The notes under the pieces: generated by a model
What the model was told of the DNA's origin: nothing
The model's database searches: none
Seen by the model: only the letters and a program-made list of their open reading frames with translations
Shown: positions 1-10,800 of the stretch, in pieces
How positions within the stretch are numbered: position 1 is the stretch's first letter
How the letters are laid out: each line of letters starts with the position of its first letter
Program-made: the position numbers and the translations under genes
Source of the DNA: Siniperca chuatsi
Taxonomy: Eukaryota; Chordata; Actinopteri; Centrarchiformes; Sinipercidae
Length of the DNA stretch: 64,000 bases
Reading direction: 5' to 3'
Assembly: GCF_020085105.1 (NCBI RefSeq)
Contig: NC_058057.1
Span: 25,741,082 to 25,805,081 of the forward strand

Positions 1-236
1 TCAGTTTATATATACTTTTATATAGTATATATAGAAAGTACATTTTCATACTATATACTTTCATGTCCTTGTTGCCACATCAACACTCTGTCAGTGGCAG
101 AAACACAGTAACTGATGGTGTGTTCAGGTGCTGTCAGATGATTTCCTACTTCCTTGTGTTAAATGTGCGTCAGTGCTGTGAAAGTTGTCAGTTACAGTGT
201 GTCAGAGTGAGGGTTTGTTTGTGTTGTGGTCCACAG

Positions 237-314
237 GTGAATGATGATGAAGATGAAGGTGTGGTGAACTATGAAAACTTTGGAGACCCTTCTGCCTCAG
301 TCAGACTCCGCTGA
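237..314 (+). CDS. Last coding exon of an Ig-receptor gene that starts upstream of the window (unit 0)
   Basis: A 78-nt exon follows a good acceptor (ending ccacag) and reads in phase 0 to a stop, giving 25 residues: acidic VNDDEDEG, then VVNYENF, then GDPSASVRLR. The same exon ends units 1, 2 and 3, at 6084, 13065 and 18923. It encodes the membrane-distal part of a cytoplasmic tail with a single Tyr in a Y-E-N context. A polyadenylation signal AATAAA lies at 433-438. The rest of this gene lies upstream of the window, so whether it is intact cannot be judged. The longer open frame starting at 63 is only intron read-through. Confidence 0.8.
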   Translation: MNDDEDEGVVNYENFGDPSASVRLR

Positions 315-502
315 TCAACAACTTCCATATCAACATCAACTCACCAGAGAAAAGACTCCACTGCAGTTAAATAACATCATGGAGTCAGTAACAGTCTTCT
401 CTTTATTATATCTGATAACAATATAATCTGCAAATAAAGAAATGTTTACCACTTAATTCTACACTGTGTTTTGGGATTCCTTCATGTACTAACAGTGTCA
501 TA

Positions 503-1779
503 ATGAAATATTGTTTCCTATGAATGTCCCGCCTCTACTAGTAGCACAACCTCCCTCCTCTTGTCCACTTCTAGTAGTAAACCTTCCCTCTGTTGGGTTG
601 AACAGCTCTGTTCTCACTGGGAACTCAAATGTGTCTAAATACAGACAGAAATGCAGCCAAAGTGAGCTGAGCATGCACAGAAATCTAATAACTCAGGCTA
701 CTTTCAGAGGCTTTGGATGCACACGACCACCTACTCTGACCTAATGTGAATGTAAATACATTTCACACATCTATTTATGTCAAACCATTTCCTGTGAAAA
801 CAACAGGAACAGAGCTGCTGCTACATATTGTGGAGGCCTGACGCTCTACGTCCCGGCAGTTAAAGACGGTTCAGTCTGGACGCTCATCAATGTTTTAACC
901 CTTTGCTGCAACGAGTCTCAGTGACCCCAAACCTTCCAGGGGTTAAAGTAGTTTCCAACAGAATTCGATAAGCGCCTCTTTGTCTCGTGTCCTAATCAAG
1001 TGTGGCCTGTCTGTTCCTGTGAGCCTCATGTGTTTCTGACGTTTATCTGGTCATCATTAGAGGGTAACACCTCCAGAGCTCTGCTGCTGCTGTTAACCAC
1101 ATTCTCATCTAAACACTTCCCCTTCAGTTCAAAGACAAAATGAGGAACCAGCAGGTCTCAGACCAGTAAAATATCATCTTATCTGTGTTCTTTCTTTGCT
1201 ACAGTATCGCCATGTTGCACCTGGACATCAGGAGTCAAATTCTGGTGGGAGAGGAGTTTGACTCTTCACCTGTCTGTTCATGTGTGCTGTCAAACATCAT
1301 GAATCCTGTCTGTTTGCTAATAAACACTATCTGAAGAAAACAAGTTGCATTATTGCAAACATTTATCTTAACTAACAATCTTCACACTTCGACTTCCTCT
1401 TCTTCTTCTTGTCAGGAAACACGTCATTGCCACAAATCCACCGCGGGACTGGACACAGTGTGAACGTGAGACTCAGTATGAGTCTTAATATAGTTTGCTT
1501 GTTACAGCGTTAGATTGGCTCAGTGGATGCAGAAACATGTTCCTTTGCCTTGTAATCAGTGACTTTGTCTTCTTTACACACTCATTCCAGTTTCACAGGA
1601 TCTTTGTCAGGCTGCTGCGACCTCTGACCTCTGACATCTTTACTGATGGCTGCATCTCATATTGCTGATCAAGAATTTGGGGTCGCTGTCAGTCACTGTG
1701 GATGAGACAAAACTACATTTCAAAAATGTCAAAATGAGTTTTTGGCTGTTTGGACATCGACAAGAACTTAAGTAACTAT
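503..1779 (+). repeat. Array spacer, copy 1
   Basis: Intergenic segment between unit 0 and unit 1. It recurs nearly unchanged at about 6350, 9838, 13335 and 19190. It contains a stretch with an acceptor-like site and AATAAA, and a second exon-like stretch near 1420. In this copy the second stretch has lost a few bases around its acceptor, so it is no longer open in the frame seen in the other copies. It ends at the receptor promoter. No independent gene was recognised. Confidence 0.8.
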
Positions 1780-1812
1780 GAGGAAGTGACATCATACTAA
1801 TCACAGGAAGTA
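1780..1812 (+). promoter_or_regulatory. Promoter motif cluster of unit 1, proximal-A
   Basis: GAGGAAGTG, a PU.1/ETS-type site, is followed about 15 bases later by a second ETS core, CAGGAAGT. It lies about 100-130 bases before the start codon at 1910. The base string before the second ETS core is AATCACA here, but AACCACA (a RUNX core) in units 2, 3 and 4. The arrangement is repeated in front of every first exon in the array. Factor assignment is inferred from motifs only. Confidence 0.45.
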
Positions 1813-2417
1813 GATGCAGCATCGCTCTACTAAAGCACTACTTTAGAGACTCAGACAGTTGTGAGCACGAGCACAAGAGACAGAAGAAGGAGAGAGACAG
1901 AGAATCACGATGGCTGAGTTCAAATGGATTTCTTTATTTCTTATAGCGGTGCTTCAGTTTACAGGTAAGAATACATATATCACATATATAAATGGAAGGC
2001 ACACTGCAAAAAATAACTTAATCAATATTATTAAAAGTACTTTATTAGCTACATTTTATTTAACTAAGGAAACCAAATCTGTTGTTTCTAACGTGGTGAG
2101 TTTAGTGAACTCTTGGAAACTCTTGGAAACCACAGATCCCTCCTGTGATATGTTTTGTCCTGAAGTTTCTCTTGTATGACTCTGACGCAAGGAGGAGTTT
2201 TGTCATCAGTCAGAGCAACACATTCTCTCCGCATCATCTGTTCGGCTGAGAACTCGTCTGAAAAAACATCAGTGGCTCACGTCCTTTATCTCAACACTGA
2301 ACCACATCTGGCTTTTTGGCTGTTTAGATATCTACAAGAAATTCAGAGATGAAAAGCTGATGGACTCATACATAAATTCAACAACTGAAAGAATGAAAAA
2401 AAGATTCAAGTCACTAT

Positions 2418-2450
2418 AAGGAAGTGACACTTTACTAATAACAGGAAGTA
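2418..2450 (+). promoter_or_regulatory. Second promoter of unit 1, in front of alternative signal exon B
   Basis: AAGGAAGTGA and ACAGGAAGT are spaced as in the upstream promoter at 1780, and the following 5'-UTR-like sequence also matches it (gctgcatcgctct, agcactag, agacttcgacagttg). The next ATG, at 2538, opens a second signal peptide. The promoter and first exon therefore appear duplicated inside the gene. The RUNX-like string is lost here (AATAACA). Confidence 0.45.
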
Positions 2451-2618
2451 AATGCTGCATCGCTCTTAAAGAAGCACTAGTTCAGAGACTTCGACAGTTG
2501 AGGCCGTGAGAACAAGAGATCAAGAGACAGAAGCAAGATGGTTCAAATCAGCTGGATTAACATGTCTTTATTTGTGATACTGGGGCTTCAGTTTACAGGT
2601 AAGGATATACAAAACACA

Positions 2619-2925
2619 TTCAATTCAATTCAATTCGATTTTATTTATATATAGCGCCAATACATAACAGAAGTTATCTCATTGCACTTTTCCTATAGAG
2701 CAGGTCTAGACCGTACTCTTTATAATATTAAATACAGAGACCCAACAAATCCCACCATGAGCAAGCACTTGGCATCAGTGGCAAGGAAAAACTTCCTTTA
2801 AGAGTCAGAAACCTTAGACAGAACCAGACTCAATGGTGGGCGGCCATCCGCTGCTGCCGTGTTAGGTTTTGAGAGAAAGAGGTTTTGAGAAGGGGGGGGG
2901 CACAATGCAAAGACCACGTAGAATT
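2619..2925 (+). mobile_element. SINE-like teleost interspersed repeat in unit 1 intron
   Basis: The segment has an AATTC-rich start, then TTTATTTATATATAGCGCC, then a body with agcaggtctagaccgtactc and ggcggccatccgctgctgcc. It is nearly identical to 15461-15770 in unit 3, so it inserted before the block was duplicated. A decayed minus-strand copy sits at about 54765-54900. I recognise it as a widespread fish repeat but cannot name the family with certainty. Confidence 0.6.
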
Positions 2926-3032
2926 ATTATTATTATTTTTTATATGAATAAGAGAAACATTACAAAACATTACTAATTGTATTTAAGTAACTAACATTAA
3001 TTATTATTATATTTATCTCTCATCTTCAACAG

Positions 3033-3371
3033 CGGTAATTGGACAGAACCCCCCCTCCTTCATTGCCAGCGTTGGAGACGAAGTCACTTTGCCTTGTGAA
3101 AATGTGATAAAAAATCAGGACAAATGCGACAGTACTTCTTGGGTTGTCAGTCGTCGTATTCGGTCATCAACACAAGACCTGGTTAATCTTGGGCAGATTG
3201 GGAAAAATTAGATTTCCAAAGATAAATCTGACCGACTCAGCGTTACAGCAAAATGTTCTCTGGTTATAAAAAATGTCACAGTCGAGGATGTTGGTCGTTA
3301 CTCCTGCAGACAGTTCAGATCAGGACGACAACAAGGTCCAGATGCTCATGTTCAACTGTCTGTTATTAACC
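3033..3371 (+). pseudogene. Ig domain 1 exon of unit 1, with premature stop
   Basis: V-like Ig exon, phase 1 in and phase 1 out. It has the B-strand Cys (LPC), a second Cys (KCDSTSW), Trp, a third Cys (AKCSLV) and the D-V-G-R-Y-S-C motif. TAG at 3209-3211 falls after LGQIGKN, where other units read Glu or Arg-Ala. The rest of the exon is open in the same frame, so the nonsense change looks recent. Confidence 0.75.
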
Positions 3372-3513
3372 GTGAGTATTTACATCATAATGTTTTCAGC
3401 TCAAACTGTCTTGTTAGAACAATATACTGAAACATTACAATAATTATGATCACAGTGATGAAGTTAATTTCACTCTTGTTGTCTTTCTCTCACAATATCT
3501 CCATCTTCTCCAG

Positions 3514-3786
3514 TGGATCAACATCAGAACAGTGATACAGACATCTTGTTCTGCGCTGTGTTGACGTATGACGGGTGTGAATACACAGTCGAGTGGTTGT
3601 ATGAGGGTAATAAGAATGACTTGGAGACGTCACAGCTTACCTGTTCAGCCACTGTGACATTTACAACTCCTCCTCTTGATCAGAAGTCAAACTACTATGA
3701 GTTACTGAAGTGTAAAGTGACAGATAATAAGAGTGGACAAGTGCTGCTGTGCAATGTTGGCCTCCAGTCCTCGTGTGAGAAAACAG
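3514..3786 (+). pseudogene. Ig domain 2 exon of unit 1 (itself undamaged)
   Basis: Second Ig domain, starting LDQHQNSDTD. It has FCAV, a second Cys (DGCEYTVEWLYEG), a third (LTCSATVTF) and a fourth (LLKCKVTD), repeating the four-Cys layout of domain 1. Donor is acag|gtacat. It is open in frame but downstream of the stop in domain 1. Confidence 0.75.
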
Positions 3787-4559
3787 GTACATTTGGTTTT
3801 ATTTGATGAATTTTAAGTTTTAAGATTAGAACACTATTCTTTCTCATTTAGTCTCTTCAGATGGTTAACATGAAGTATTTTATAACCATATCTTGTGTTA
3901 TTTCATTTCGTATTCATCAAAATCAAAAGGAAGCACATTAGAGGGGAGAAACAAAACATCATCTGCAAAGGATGTGCAAGGTAGTGACTTAACATCTTAC
4001 ATCTCTCTCTCTCTCTCTGTTGCTCCATTTGAAGTCTAAAGTATGAATGGCTGTGGGTGGAGATAGTCTCTTATCCACATGTCTGAGTCTCAAACCTGGT
4101 TGTTTCTCACTTATTTATTAATCGTAATTGTCTTCATGGTGACTTTTGGTACTTTTTAATCTCTCGTATGTTGGGATTGGATTGAATCTGGAATTAAAAA
4201 TTTGAAAACAAGCAGTTTTGAAAGGGTTTCATAAGAGGTTGATGAATTTTCTCAAACCATAATCAAGACAATGTAGTAAACACAAGTTGTTTTAAGGTTT
4301 TATTTTTATGTTGTACTCATATCATGAAAAATGTCAACATCTTATTGTATGCATCTTCAACATTTAGATGGTTAAATTGCTACTATTTAAAAAAAAACAT
4401 GCTAAGTAAGATACAGTAAATGTAGAAATAAGGTGACGTTGAACTGCTCACAACAGCAACATAATCATTGAGAAAAAAATTTTTTTTATATTGTCTTCAA
4501 ATACAAAAAAATAACTGATTTTATTCATACATCTCATTTGTATCCAATATAAAACTGTT

Positions 4560-4945
4560 GTAGTATGTCAAGCAGGGAAGCAGGGAAAGGACCCAAATGC
4601 AGATAGGTAGGCAGAGCAGGTGCAGATCAACCATTTAATGATAAGAAACAAAAAAAGGCTTACACCTATTTCAGGCAGTCCAACAGAGACAACACAATTC
4701 AGACAGGGAGCAGACAAGCAGTCTCAAACAAAATCCAACAGTGGACAACGTACAATGACAAACTGACACTGAACAAAGGGAAAATACACTCAGGTAGGGA
4801 AGACAACGAGACACAGGTGCAACCAATTAGGGCAGGGCAAACAATCAAGACTGGAGGTAAAAGCAAACAAAGACAAGGAGTAAAACAACAAGACACACAA
4901 GGAGAAGAGAACATTTCAAAATAAAACAGGAAATGACAGGACAAA
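4560..4945. mobile_element. Interspersed repeat in the long unit 1 intron
   Basis: A purine-rich block with motifs such as gggaaaggacccaaatgcag and aaataaaacaggaaatgaca, which I associate with a very common fish DNA-transposon remnant. It is shared with unit 3 at 17405-17786, so it predates the block duplication. The open frame on the minus strand here is not a gene. The rest of the intron (3790-5300) shows a short CT tract near 4005-4018 and no exon. Confidence 0.5.
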
Positions 4946-6349
4946 ATCAAAGTAGTAGTGAATGGTATTTATTCACCTGTACAACTAGATTTGGTATTAA
5001 ATGTAGATGTGTGCACTAAAGGAAAAACGCCCTCATTTGTCAACTTAAATTGCATCCTAAATGTTTTTTCTTACCTGATGCATTTTAATTTTGGAGTGAT
5101 TGAATCATGATTCACTGTTACATGAGAAACACATTTGCAACTTGTTCATATTATTTCCGCTGCCCCACACAAACCTGCTCCTTAAAATGTCTTTAAATCT
5201 GCCAAAGTCTTTCAAATGTATATTGGAAATAAAAATGTGTTTCTGCTAATTTTTTCTAAAACTAAAACTTTCTTCTCTGACATTATTTTTCTGTTCCACA
5301 GCTTGTACAGATTGTTCTGCTCTGAACTACATAATGTTGGTTATGCGTGTGGCTGAACTCCTCCTAATCACTGCGATTACTGTTCTTCTCATCAGAGCTC
5401 GAGGTGAGAAACATTTGTTTGGACTGATTAACACAAACTGTAAGTTTAGAGCTGAAATGTTTCTCTGTGCTTTATTTCCCAGGAACCAGAGACCACCTGA
5501 CGACAACACTGTGAGCTGAAAATAAAAACTGAATGAACGATGTGTAAAACTGAAATGTATATGAATGATCAGGGACTGTGAGTCAGTGTAAATGATGATA
5601 AGCTGCTGGTGCTAACTGTTCATGTTACTGTAATGCAGGACTGTGAATGTCTCCTGTTTGTGTTTGTGCAGGTTTTGAACTCAGTAAGAAGCCGAACAGT
5701 GAAGCGTTCTGGTCCAGCAGCCAGTCAGGTAAAGATCAGATCAGACAGTCACTGATGGTGCGTTCAGGTTCTGCTGATTCATCTGTGAACTGTGTTCAGT
5801 TTCAAAACTTCAGCAGTCAGCTGGGAGGAAAATGTGTCAGTTTATATATACTTTTATATAGTATATATAGAAAGTACATTTTCATACTATATACTTTCCC
5901 CTGCATGTCCTTCGTTGCCACATAAACACTTCCTCTGTCAGTGGCAGAAACACAGTAACTGATGGTGCGTTCAGGTGCTGTCAGATGATTTACTACTTCC
6001 TTGTGTTAAATGTGGGTCAGTGCTGTGAAAGTTGTCAGTTACAGTGTGTCAGAGTGAGGGTTTGTTTGTGTTGTGGTCCACAGGTGAATGATGATGAAGA
6101 TGATGGTGTGGTGAACTATGAAAACTTTGGAGACCCTTCTGCCTCAGTCAGACTCCGCTGATCAACAACTTCCATATCAACATCAACTCACCAGAGAAAA
6201 GACTCCACTGCAGTTAAATAACATCATGGAGTCAGTAACAGTCTTCTCTTTGTTATATCTGATAACAATATAATCTGCAAATAAAGAAATGTTTACCACT
6301 TAATTCTACACTGTGTTTTGGGATTCCTTCATGTACTAACAGTGTCATA

Positions 6350-7671
6350 ATGAAATATTGTTTCCTATGAATGTCCCGCCTCTACTAGTAGCACAACCTC
6401 CCTCCTCTTGTCCACTTCTAGTAGTAAACCTTCCTCTGTTGGGTTGAACAGCTCTGTTCTCACTGGGAACTCAAATGTGTCTAAATACAGATAGAAATGC
6501 AGCCAAAGTGAGCTGAGCATGCACAGAAATCTAATAACTCAGGCTACTTTCAGAGGCTTTGGATGCACACGACCGCCTACTCTGACCTAATGTGAATGTA
6601 AATACATTTCACACATCTATTGATGCCAAACCATTTCCTGTGAAAACAACAGGAACAGACCTGCTGCTACATATTGTGGAGGCCTGACGCTCTACGTCCC
6701 GGCAGTTAAAGACGGTTCAGTCTGGACGCTCATCAATGTTTTAACCGTTTGCTGCAACGAGTCTCAGTGACCCCAAACCTTCCAGGGGTTAAAGTAGTTT
6801 CCAACAGAATTCGATAAGCGCCTCTTTGTCTCGTGTCCTAATAAAGTGTGGCCTGTCTGTTCCTGTGAGCCTCATGTGTTTCTGACGTTTATCTGGTCAT
6901 CATTAGAGGGAAACACCTCCAGAGCTCTGCTGCTGCTGTTAACCACATTCTCATCTAAACACTTCCCCTTCAGTTCAAAGATACAATGAGGAACCAGCAG
7001 GTCTCAGACCAGTAAAATATCATCTTATCTGTGTTCTCTCTTTGCTACAGTATCGCCATGTTGCACCTGGACATCAGGAGTCAAATTCTGGTGGGAGAGG
7101 AGTTTGACTCTTCACCTGTCTGTTCATGTGTGCTGTCAAACATCATGAATCCTGTCTGTTTTCTAATAAACACTATCTGAAGAAAACAAGTTGCATTATT
7201 GCAAACATTTATCTTAACTAACAATCTTCACACCTTTAACTTCCTCTTCTTGTCTTCAGGAGGTGAAACACGTCATTGCCACAAATACACCGCGGGACTG
7301 GACACAGTGTGAACGTGAGACTCAGTATGAGTCTTAATATAGTTTGCTTGTTACAGCGTTAGATTGGCTCAGTGGATGCAGAAACATGTTCCTTTGCCTT
7401 GTAATCAGTGACTTTGTCTTCTTTACACACTCATTCCAGTTTCACAGGATCTTTGTCAGGCTGCTGCGACCTCTGACCTCTGACATCTTTACTGATGGCT
7501 GCATCTCATATTGCTGATCAAGAATTTGGGGTCGCTGTCAGTCACTGTGGATGAGACAAAACTACATTTCAAAAATGTCAAAGTGAAAATTTAACAGAGT
7601 TTTTGGCTGTTTGGACATCGACACAACGAAAGTCAGAGAGACGGAAATCTAAAACAGACTAAAAGTCACTC
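6350..7671 (+). repeat. Array spacer, copy 2
   Basis: Same spacer as copy 1, between units 1 and 2. It has an acceptor-like ctacag at 7045-7050 followed by an 18-codon open stretch and an AATAAA, and a 78-nt open stretch at 7260-7337 with an acceptor, encoding EVKHVIATNTPRDW then TQCERETQYES and a stop. See the finding on possible alternative terminal exons. Confidence 0.8.
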
Positions 7672-7704
7672 TGAGGAAGTGACATCATACTAACCACAGG
7701 AAGT
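7672..7704 (+). promoter_or_regulatory. Promoter motif cluster of unit 2
   Basis: GAGGAAGTGACATCA, then CTAACCACAGGAAGT: an ETS/PU.1-type site, then a RUNX core (AACCACA) abutting an ETS core, about 100 bases before the ATG at 7803. ETS plus RUNX is typical of myeloid or lymphoid promoters. Occupancy is inferred, not shown. Confidence 0.45.
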
Positions 7705-7802
7705 AGATGCAGCATCGCTCTACTAAAGCACTACTTTAGAGACTCAGACAGTTGTGAGCACGAGAACAAGAGACAGAAGAAGGAGAGAGACAGAGAATCA
7801 CG

Positions 7803-10800
7803 ATGGCTGAGTTCAAATGGATTTCTTTATTTCTTATAGCGGTGCTTCAGTTCACAGGTAAGAATACATATATCACATATATAAATGGATAATGTAAAAA
7901 AATAACTTAATCAATATTATTAAAAGGTACTTTATTAGCTACATTTTATTTAACTTTTATTTTTATTTAACGTGGTGAGTTTGGTGAACTCTTGGAAACC
8001 AAAGATAAAGAAATAATCATCACACTAACTATGAACATAACAGACATTTTCTCATTTCACTTTATTTTTCATAATTTTCTCAACAGCAGCAGCTGAAAAA
8101 CGTCCCCTCTTATTCACTGTCAGAGTTGGAGATGAAGTCACTTTGCCTTGTGATAATGTGACAGACGGTGAGCGAAAATGTGACGGCACTGAATGGCTCT
8201 TCTTTGGTTCAGGAAACACAGCAGCAGTAGATCTTATTTATCTTGGGCAGATTGGTGAAAGAGCCAAAGCTAAAGCAGACAGACTGAGTGTTACAGCGAG
8301 CTGTTCTCTGGTTATAAAGAAGGTCACAGTCAAGGATGTTGGTTATTATTACTGTCTACAGCTCAGATCAGAACAACAACAAGGTGAAGGCTCTGAGGTT
8401 CTTCTGTCTGTTGTTACCAGTGAGTATTTACATCATAATGTTTTCAGCTCAAACTGTATTGTTAGAACAATATACTGAAACATTACAATAATTATGATCA
8501 CAGTGATGAAGTTAATTTCACTCCTTTTGTCTTTCTCTCACAATATCTCCATCTTCTCCAGTGACTGAACATGAGGACCCTGATAAGGTGACGTTAAACT
8601 GCTCTGTGTTGACATATGAACGATGTAAACACACAGCGAAGTGGCTGTATGAGGGTGAAGATGTGGCTAAAGATAACAAAGACTTGGTGACATCACAGTC
8701 TCTCTGCAGAGCCTCTGTGAGCTTCCTGACTTCTCATTACATTCACACATCGAGGTCTAACTTCCTTACATGTGAAGTGACTGTTGGTAACAAAGTGCAT
8801 CTGTTTCCCTTCAGACTTCGGCCCTCAGGTGAGAAACCAGGTGAGAATATGATGAGCTGTTTAAAGTCACTTCAAACTGACGAGAATAACGACCTAAAAT
8901 ATTTGTTTATTTTGTGGATTTGAAGTTTTAATAATACATCACAACACAAGTTTGTTGAGTTGTGTTCATCTGTTCAGGTGAGGACACAACAACAGCAACA
9001 ACTGAATCAACAACAACAACTGAAAACAGCAGGAAAGCAGGTATCACCACGACAGCGTCTGCAATCAATGATGCTTCAACAGAACTACAAGGTAGAGTCA
9101 ACATGTTTATGTATCTGTTTCTACTAAATTCACAGTTAGCAAAGACCTGCAGGCAAAAGAACTTTTCGAGCTTTCAACCGCAGGGGTTATTTTGCAGACT
9201 GTTTTTATTGGATGCAGTTTTTGTACTAAAATTAACAGTTTGAGTTGGTTAAAACTATCAAATGAATCTTTAAACACTTTTGTTAAACGCGGTAAACATG
9301 AGGTATTTTCTAACTGAACAGTTTCTTGGGTTGTGTTGTTCCATTCGTGCAGGTGACAAACAAACAGCAACAACTAAATCAACAAGAACAACCACAACAG
9401 CAATCAGTGATGCTTCAACAGAACTACAACTTAGTAAGTCATCTTTCTCTAGAGTCTCTCTGTCTGTTTGTTCCTTACATTTGAATTGGATTGACTTCGG
9501 TTTAGACACAATAACAGAAGAAAAGTTTCATGAGGAAAAGAAAATGTTCTTTTCCTCCCGCAGCAGATTATGTAGTCCTTCAGCTTCTTGTCACGATGCA
9601 GTATGGGTACTCCATATATTAGCCCAGTATCCCTTGGAATTACATGCAGATTGTAGACGTGCACACTAACATTCAGACATCTTGAAATATAAGTGACGCA
9701 TGTTTTACTAATAGTTTATTGTACTTCAAATAGCAAATAATTATTTGATCGCGTTTTTAAAAACACATGCACTTCTCTTCTCTTTTAGTCACCTCTTTTA
9801 AACAGATCAGAAAGCTACAGCCGAAATACTTTGTGAATATTGTTTCCTATGAATGTCCCGCCTCTACTAGTAGCACAACCTCCCTCCTCTTGTCCACTTC
9901 TAGTAGTAAACCTTCCCTCTGTTGGGTTGAACAGCTCTGTTCTCACTGGGAACTCAAATGTGTCTAAATACAGATAGAAATGCAGCCAAAGTGAGCTGAG
10001 CATGCACAGAAATCTAATAACTCAGGCTACTTTCAGAGGCTTTGGATGCACACGACCGCCTACTCTGACCTAATGTGAATGTAAATACATTTCACACATC
10101 TATTGATGCCAAACCATTTCCTGTGAAAACAACAGGAACAGACCTGCTGCTACATATTGTGGAGGCCTGACGCTCTACGTCCCGGCAGTTAAAGACGGTT
10201 CAGTCTGGACGCCATCAATGTTTTAACCGTTTGCTGCAACGAGTCTCAGTGACCCCAAACCTTCCAGGGGTTAAAGTAGTTTCCAACAGAATTCGATAAG
10301 CGCCTCTTTGTCTCGTGTCCTAATAAAGTGTGGCCTGTCTGTTCCTGTGAGCCTCATGTGTTTCTGACGTTTATCTGGTCATCATTAGAGGGAAACACCT
10401 CCAGAGCTCTGCTGCTGCTGTTAACCACATTCTCATCTAAACACTTCCCCTTCAGTTCAAAGATACAATGAGGAACCAGCAGGTCTCAGACCAGTAAAAT
10501 ATCATCTTATCTGTGTTCTCTCTTTGCTACAGTATCGCCATGTTGCACCTGGACATCAGGAGTCAAATTCTGGTGGGAGAGGAGTTTGACTCTTCACCTG
10601 TCTGTTCATGTGTGCTGTCAAACATCATGAATCCTGTCTGTTTGCTAATAAACACTATCTGAAGAAAACAAGTTGCATTATTGCAAACATTTATCTTAAC
10701 TAACAATCTTCACACCTTTAACTTCCTCTTCTTCTCTTCAGGAGGTGAAACACGTCATTGCCACAAATACACAGCGGGACTGGACACAGTGTGAACGTGA

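Larger units (their letters stand above)
1910..6161 (+). pseudogene. Ig-receptor unit 1, two-Ig-domain membrane receptor, disrupted
   Basis: Exons: alternative signal peptides at 1910-1964 (MAEFKWISLFLIAVLQFT) and 2538-2598 (MVQISWINMSLFVILGLQFT), Ig domain 1 at 3033-3371, Ig domain 2 at 3514-3786, TM at 5302-5403, tail exons at 5483-5510 and 5672-5728, last exon at 6084-6161, AATAAA at 6280-6285. Domain 1 has LPC, a distal Cys and SLVIKNVTVEDVGRYSC. There is no Thr-rich stalk exon, and domain 2 splices straight to TM in phase 1. Two lesions are visible. One is an in-frame TAG at 3209-3211 where unit 3 has GAG. The other is loss of one G at the acceptor of exon 5483 relative to units 3 and 4, which brings an early stop into the next exon. 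The gene is probably non-functional for a full-length receptor, although a polymorphic or soluble product cannot be excluded. The family was recognised only as a teleost Ig-superfamily receptor. Confidence 0.75.

Noticed and set aside
4699-4950. Minus-strand open frame in intron repeats (also at 17540-17791)
   Set aside because: Lies in an interspersed repeat inside the receptor intron, and the copy is conserved only because the block was duplicated.
9107-9669. Overlapping frames on both strands around stalk exon 2 (copied at 11480-11946)
   Set aside because: Intron read-through; only the 81-nt stalk exon has splice signals and matching phase.
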